From NCBI GenBank assembly GCA_018057635.1, contig JAGPDJ010000090.1, forward strand, positions 1 to 8,070: a DNA stretch of 8,070 bases, in the 5' to 3' direction. The translations under genes were made by a program, and so were the position numbers. This stretch comes from Ferruginibacter sp. (GTDB lineage Bacteria > Bacteroidota > Bacteroidia > Chitinophagales > Chitinophagaceae). This document shows positions 4,633-8,070 of the stretch, piece after piece; position 1 is the stretch's first letter, and the number at the start of each line of letters is the position of its first letter. Below the pieces are notes generated by a model. It was given only the letters and a program-made list of their open reading frames with translations, was not told the DNA's origin and made no database searches.

Positions 4633-5736
4633 ATGACTCAACATATAAAAAAACCTGCAGTATTGATCCTGGCTGACGGAACCATTGTTCATGGCAATGC
4701 TTTTGGGAAAATTGGTACAGCTACCGGTGAGATTTGTTTCAACACAGGAATGACCGGTTACCAGGAAGTATTTACAGATCCCAGTTATTATGGACAGGTA
4801 TTGATCATGAATAATGTGCATATCGGAAATTATGGCATTAAAGCATCTGATGTAGAAAGTGATTCTGTAAAAGTTAAAGCTGTAATAGCACGCAACCTGG
4901 AAGAAAAATACAGCCGTTTTATGGCAGATACTTCTTTGCAGGATTATTTTGAATCGCAGCAGGTAGTTGCTATTGACGGCGTTGATACAAGGGCACTGGT
5001 TGCTCATGTAAGAACATGCGGAGCAATGAATTGCATTGTTTCATCAGAAAATACAGACATTGAATATTTAAAGGAACAATTGCAACTGGTACCTTCTATG
5101 GACGGACTGGAACTGGCATCTGTTGTAAGTACAAACCATTCTTATGAACTGGGCGATAAGAACAGCAGGTTAAGGATAGCCGTACTTGATTTTGGAGTAA
5201 AGAAAAACATTCTCAATTGCCTGGTAGAAAGAGGTGCTTATGTAAAAGTGTTTAATGCCAGGGCGGGTTTTGATGAATTGCAGCAATTTGATCCGGGTGG
5301 CTATTTTATCAGCAATGGACCCGGAGATCCGGCGCCGATGGATTATGCCATCAAGACAGTTAAGAAGATACTGGAAACCGGCAAACCTTTGTTTGGGATT
5401 TGCCTCGGCCACCAGCTTCTTGCACTGGCAAATGATATTCCCACTTTTAAAATGCACCACGGTCACCGCGGCCTCAATCACCCCGTAAAAAATATTGTTA
5501 CCGGTAAAAGTGAAATTACCACACAAAACCATGGATTTGGTATTGATCCGGATGCTGTAAAAGCGAATGATGATATTGAAGTGACTCATGTAAACCTCAA
5601 TGATAGCAGCATTGAAGGCATAAGGATAAAAAACAAAAAAGCATTTTCAGTTCAGTATCATCCCGAAGCTACTCCAGGGCCACACGACAGCCGGTACCTT
5701 TTTGATGATTTTATATCTTTAATAAATTCGAATTAA
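4633..5736 (+). CDS. carA: Carbamoyl-phosphate synthase small subunit (glutamine-hydrolysing)
   Basis: The 367-residue protein splits glutamine and passes the ammonia to the large subunit (CarB) to make carbamoyl phosphate for pyrimidines and arginine. The N-terminal small-chain domain (about 7-140) has 'LADGTIVHGNAFG' (13-25), 'TGEICFNTGMTGYQEVFTDP' (31-50) and 'DTRALVAHVRTCGAMNC' (118-134). The class I glutamine amidotransferase domain (about 180-362) has 'SNGPGDP' (227-233), the nucleophile elbow 'FGICLGHQ' with Cys257, and 'QYHPEATPGP' with His343 and Glu345, completing the catalytic triad. The length is normal. I start at the ATG at 4633 (MTQHIKKPAVLILADG); a TTG at 4585 would add 16 residues and lie inside the promoter. 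carB is not next to it, so the large subunit must be encoded elsewhere. aroQ follows after 46 bp. Confidence 0.96.
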   Translation: MTQHIKKPAVLILADGTIVHGNAFGKIGTATGEICFNTGMTGYQEVFTDPSYYGQVLIMNNVHIGNYGIKASDVESDSVKVKAVIARNLEEKYSRFMADTSLQDYFESQQVVAIDGVDTRALVAHVRTCGAMNCIVSSENTDIEYLKEQLQLVPSMDGLELASVVSTNHSYELGDKNSRLRIAVLDFGVKKNILNCLVERGAYVKVFNARAGFDELQQFDPGGYFISNGPGDPAPMDYAIKTVKKILETGKPLFGICLGHQLLALANDIPTFKMHHGHRGLNHPVKNIVTGKSEITTQNHGFGIDPDAVKANDDIEVTHVNLNDSSIEGIRIKNKKAFSVQYHPEATPGPHDSRYLFDDFISLINSN

Positions 5737-5745
5737 GAGTTGTTT

Positions 5746-5776
5746 ATTCGTGTAATTCGTTTTAAAAATTCGTGTT
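5746..5776 (+). repeat. ATTCGT repeats in the carA-aroQ spacer
   Basis: ATTCGTGTA (5746), ATTCGTTTT (5755) and ATTCGTGTT (5768) fill most of the 46-bp spacer, at spacings of 9 and 13 nt. Unlike the arrays upstream there is no inverted half. No promoter-like TAnnTTTG is seen, so aroQ is probably read from the carA promoter. Confidence 0.45.
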
Positions 5777-5782
5777 ATTATA

Positions 5783-6214
5783 ATGAAAATTGCAATCATC
5801 AACGGCCCCAACCTGAACCTGCTTGGTAGAAGAGAGACTGATATTTATGGTAATGAATCCTTTGAATCTTTTCTAAAGCAATTGAGTAATAAATTTAATG
5901 ATGTTGAAATAAATTACTTTCAAAGCAATGTGGAAGGGGAGTTGATCAATGAGATACAACGGGTTGGATTTGATCATAACGGTATCATATTAAATCCCGG
6001 CGGCTACACGCATACGTCAGTAGCCATTGGTGATGCAGTTGCAGCCATTAAAACACCGGTGATAGAAGTGCATATTTCCAATATTTTCGGTAGGGAAGAA
6101 TTTAGGAAAATATCACATGTTTCCGGAAAAGCTGCAGGCGTAATAACCGGGCTGGGCCTGGTAGGGTATGAACTGGCTGTTAATTATTTTATAGAAAAAT
6201 CAGCTGGAAAATAA
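5783..6214 (+). CDS. aroQ: 3-dehydroquinate dehydratase, type II
   Basis: This 143-residue enzyme is of typical type II length. It removes water from 3-dehydroquinate to give 3-dehydroshikimate, the third step of the shikimate pathway, in the cytoplasm, normally as a dodecamer. Motifs in order: 'IINGPNLNLLGRRETDIYG' (5-23) with the catalytic Tyr22 and Arg17 on the mobile lid; 'LNPGGYTHTS' (70-79) with Asn71 and His77; and 'EVHISNIFGREEFRKIS' (95-111) with the catalytic His97 and Arg108. All seven residues match M. tuberculosis Asn12, Arg19, Tyr24, Asn75, His81, His101 and Arg112 at a consistent offset, so the enzyme should be active. The ATG has an AT-rich context (gttattata). It is probably co-transcribed with carA and ends 13 bp from a convergent gene. 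Confidence 0.96.
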   Translation: MKIAIINGPNLNLLGRRETDIYGNESFESFLKQLSNKFNDVEINYFQSNVEGELINEIQRVGFDHNGIILNPGGYTHTSVAIGDAVAAIKTPVIEVHISNIFGREEFRKISHVSGKAAGVITGLGLVGYELAVNYFIEKSAGK

Positions 6215-6227
6215 TCCAGGAATAGGA

Positions 6228-8070
6228 TCAGCCAAGCTTTAATTTCCGCATGACTCCTTTAATATTTTTTTTGAAAGCTTCAAAATCTGCAAACTGTTCC
6301 TGCACAAAACTATTGTCTTCAATACGGCCAAGCACTTCATTCATTTCTTCATTGGTTTCATAAACCATTTTCCGGTAAGGGCTTACATAATCCTTTGCCC
6401 TTGCTTCATAAATCCCTTTGCTCATCCATTGTTTTGTATCAGTAACTTTCAGTAAAACATCTTTTAAAACTGATGAAGTAAACTGCTTTGAAGTTATATT
6501 CAGTATTTCCAGCAGGCTGGTATATGCATGATGTAATTTATCTTTTTCATAATGCTCCCCTTGTATTTTATAGAATTGATGTACTTCATCCCAGCTTTTG
6601 ATCTTATTGGTTCTGATAGCATATTTTAGTTTATCTGTTTCGGCTTTCATGATCAGTTGCCCACCGATATTCATCCATTCACTTCTGCTGATTTTTGCTG
6701 ACAGTGACCTTTTAAATGAATCAAAATCGGAAAACTTATTCTTTTTTAGATGCTTCAGCAATTCAATACAACTATACAGTAAAATCATTTCCGAAAACAC
6801 TTTCATAGCCTGAGGTACTTTAGTAAGTACAGTATGCCTTTGTGTATTTTCCCAGCCGGTAACAACCGCTTCACCTTTATCATTTGTTTTTAATGATTTA
6901 AAAAGTGTAATAGCTGCAAACATCTCATTTATCGTATCCGGGGCAAGGTAATTGTATTCTATTTGCTGGATTTTCTGTGTTCTCCTGTCACGATCGCCAT
7001 ATTTCCAGGCATTCCTTTCCAGGGCATACATATTGTACATGAACCAATAGGCAGGCATTACCAGTAGCCTGTTGTTGGCAATATCATTGCTTACGAGGCA
7101 AAAAGGAACCGGTATATTCAATTCAGCAGGATAATCTGCTTTGGAAAGAATGGTAAAGGATGCAAATTTTGAATTGTGTTTTAAACTGACGCATAGGCCC
7201 GGCCAAAATCCCCTGCCTGCAACGATCTCTCCATCCGGGCTCCTGCTGTTGTGGTTGCTGCCGATGGTAGCTCCTGCGGCAATATTACTTTGCCCCATAA
7301 CCAGGGATGCACATAAAAAAGAATTGTTGTGATGTTGTTCATGTGAAGGAAAAATCAGCGAATTCAGTACTTCACAACAGGAAATGGTTGAATTGTTTCC
7401 AAGGTAAGAATTGATCAGCCGTGCCCCATACTTTAATTGTGAATGTGATGCCATTACAAACCTGACAGCTTTTACACCATAAAATATCCGGCACCCATAA
7501 CCTACAATACCATTCACCAATTCGCATCCCTCACCAATCTGTGAAGTTCGCTCTGCATCACTGTTAATGGTTAGGTTTTTTAATTTGTTTGCGCCCTTTA
7601 TATATGCATCCGAGCCCACCCATACATCCTTGATGATCCTGCAGTTCTTTATTACTGTTCTTTCACCTACCTTTCCATAATAACCTCTTTGTTTATCAAA
7701 TTTCTTTTCAGTAAATTCTTTGAATTTTGCCAGCAAAGCCTTGTCATCCCGGTATTTACTCCACATATAAGCATCGCCGGGCAACATACCATTGAATGGT
7801 ATGATCTTTCTTCCACCATTCTCATTGCACACTTCCACCCATGTGCGGATGTTTTCTGCTTCGCCTTCTTTTATGATCCCATTACCGAATTTTGAATTAT
7901 TGGTTGAAGCCAGCTCATTCACATTCGCGATCATTACATTATCAGATATCACATAATGACTCAGGTAATTTACATTGTCTAAACAAACATTATTACCAAG
8001 GTCGCAACTGATGATGGTACTGTTATACAAACCAACAGCCATCCGAAGGTTATGAAATTCATGGTAAAGG
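6228..8070 (-). CDS. DUF4954 family protein, left-handed beta-helix-like (N-terminus beyond window)
   Basis: The frame ends with TGA at 6230-6228 and is open to the window edge (at least 613 codons). The first Met inside the window (8042) is not the start: the codons before it read LYHEFHNLR, and family members as I recall them begin roughly 70 residues earlier. Numbered from that Met, about 1-55 and 125-300 have the short beta-turn repeats of a hexapeptide (LbH) helix, as in sugar acyl- and nucleotidyltransferases. A His/Asn-rich stretch, 'SHEQHHNNSFLC' (233-244), leads into 'MGQSNIAAGATIGSNHNSRS' (249-268) and 'GRGFWPGLCVSLKHNSKFAS' (276-295). After 'PAYWFMYNMYALERNAWKYG' (330-349) comes a helical C-terminal part (about 370-604). 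The DUF4954 assignment rests on recalled family sequences. Function unknown; nucleotide-sugar or sugar modification is only a structural guess. No partner gene is visible. Confidence 0.8.
   Translation of the reverse strand, partial: LYHEFHNLRMAVGLYNSTIISCDLGNNVCLDNVNYLSHYVISDNVMIANVNELASTNNSKFGNGIIKEGEAENIRTWVEVCNENGGRKIIPFNGMLPGDAYMWSKYRDDKALLAKFKEFTEKKFDKQRGYYGKVGERTVIKNCRIIKDVWVGSDAYIKGANKLKNLTINSDAERTSQIGEGCELVNGIVGYGCRIFYGVKAVRFVMASHSQLKYGARLINSYLGNNSTISCCEVLNSLIFPSHEQHHNNSFLCASLVMGQSNIAAGATIGSNHNSRSPDGEIVAGRGFWPGLCVSLKHNSKFASFTILSKADYPAELNIPVPFCLVSNDIANNRLLVMPAYWFMYNMYALERNAWKYGDRDRRTQKIQQIEYNYLAPDTINEMFAAITLFKSLKTNDKGEAVVTGWENTQRHTVLTKVPQAMKVFSEMILLYSCIELLKHLKKNKFSDFDSFKRSLSAKISRSEWMNIGGQLIMKAETDKLKYAIRTNKIKSWDEVHQFYKIQGEHYEKDKLHHAYTSLLEILNITSKQFTSSVLKDVLLKVTDTKQWMSKGIYEARAKDYVSPYRKMVYETNEEMNEVLGRIEDNSFVQEQFADFEAFKKNIKGVMRKLKLG

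Noticed and set aside
5170..5589. 139-codon minus-strand frame inside carA
   Set aside because: It is fully covered by the conserved CarA amidotransferase domain and has no recognisable motif.
6195..6219. Possible terminator for the convergent minus-strand gene
   Set aside because: The stem CTGGA/TCCAG (6204-6208/6215-6219) is only 5 bp and is separated by 4 nt from a run of five A (T on the minus strand); too weak to call, and it lies within the 3' end of aroQ.

Overview
The window is a chromosomal segment of a Bacteroidetes bacterium, most likely from the Chitinophagaceae or a close relative. The evidence is: start codons sit behind A-rich stretches with no Shine-Dalgarno sequence; the best promoters have the TAnnTTTG form of this phylum; ribosomal protein L36 is the zinc-less Bacteroidetes type; there is a type II dehydroquinase; a DUF4954 protein is present; and the lipoprotein has an acidic sorting signal just after its cysteine. 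The genus cannot be fixed from this sequence.

Layout. Positions 1-406 (minus) hold the N-terminal part of a secreted lipoprotein of unknown function. A plus-strand block diverges from it: infA, rpmJ, rpsM, rpsK, rpsD, rpoA and rplQ (490-4424). This is the end of the spc operon plus the complete alpha operon, coding for initiation factor IF-1, L36, S13, S11, S4, the RNA polymerase alpha subunit and L17. A strong intrinsic terminator (4446-4478) closes the block. It is followed by a perfect 28-bp inverted repeat, then a separate promoter and carA (carbamoyl-phosphate synthase small subunit) with aroQ (3-dehydroquinase, shikimate pathway). A convergent minus-strand gene (6228 to beyond 8070) codes for a large DUF4954 protein with a left-handed beta-helix-like region; its N-terminus lies outside the window.

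How it works together. The translation and transcription genes probably form one unit started at the promoter right before infA. Here infA is cut off from secY/map by a divergent gene. carA and aroQ are two unrelated biosynthetic genes 46 bp apart, probably co-transcribed.

The genes themselves are ordinary housekeeping genes; the interest is in the spacers. The rpsD leader can form a two-stem pseudoknot ending 13 nt before the S4 start codon, a candidate S4 autoregulatory site. Four spacers between the ribosomal genes carry short-period (7-8 nt) repeat arrays, each with its own sequence and each able to fold back on itself. The space before carA holds a REP-like palindrome. I saw no CRISPR array, IS element, tRNA or rRNA and no clear sign of horizontal transfer. 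I found no convincing previously undescribed multi-gene system.
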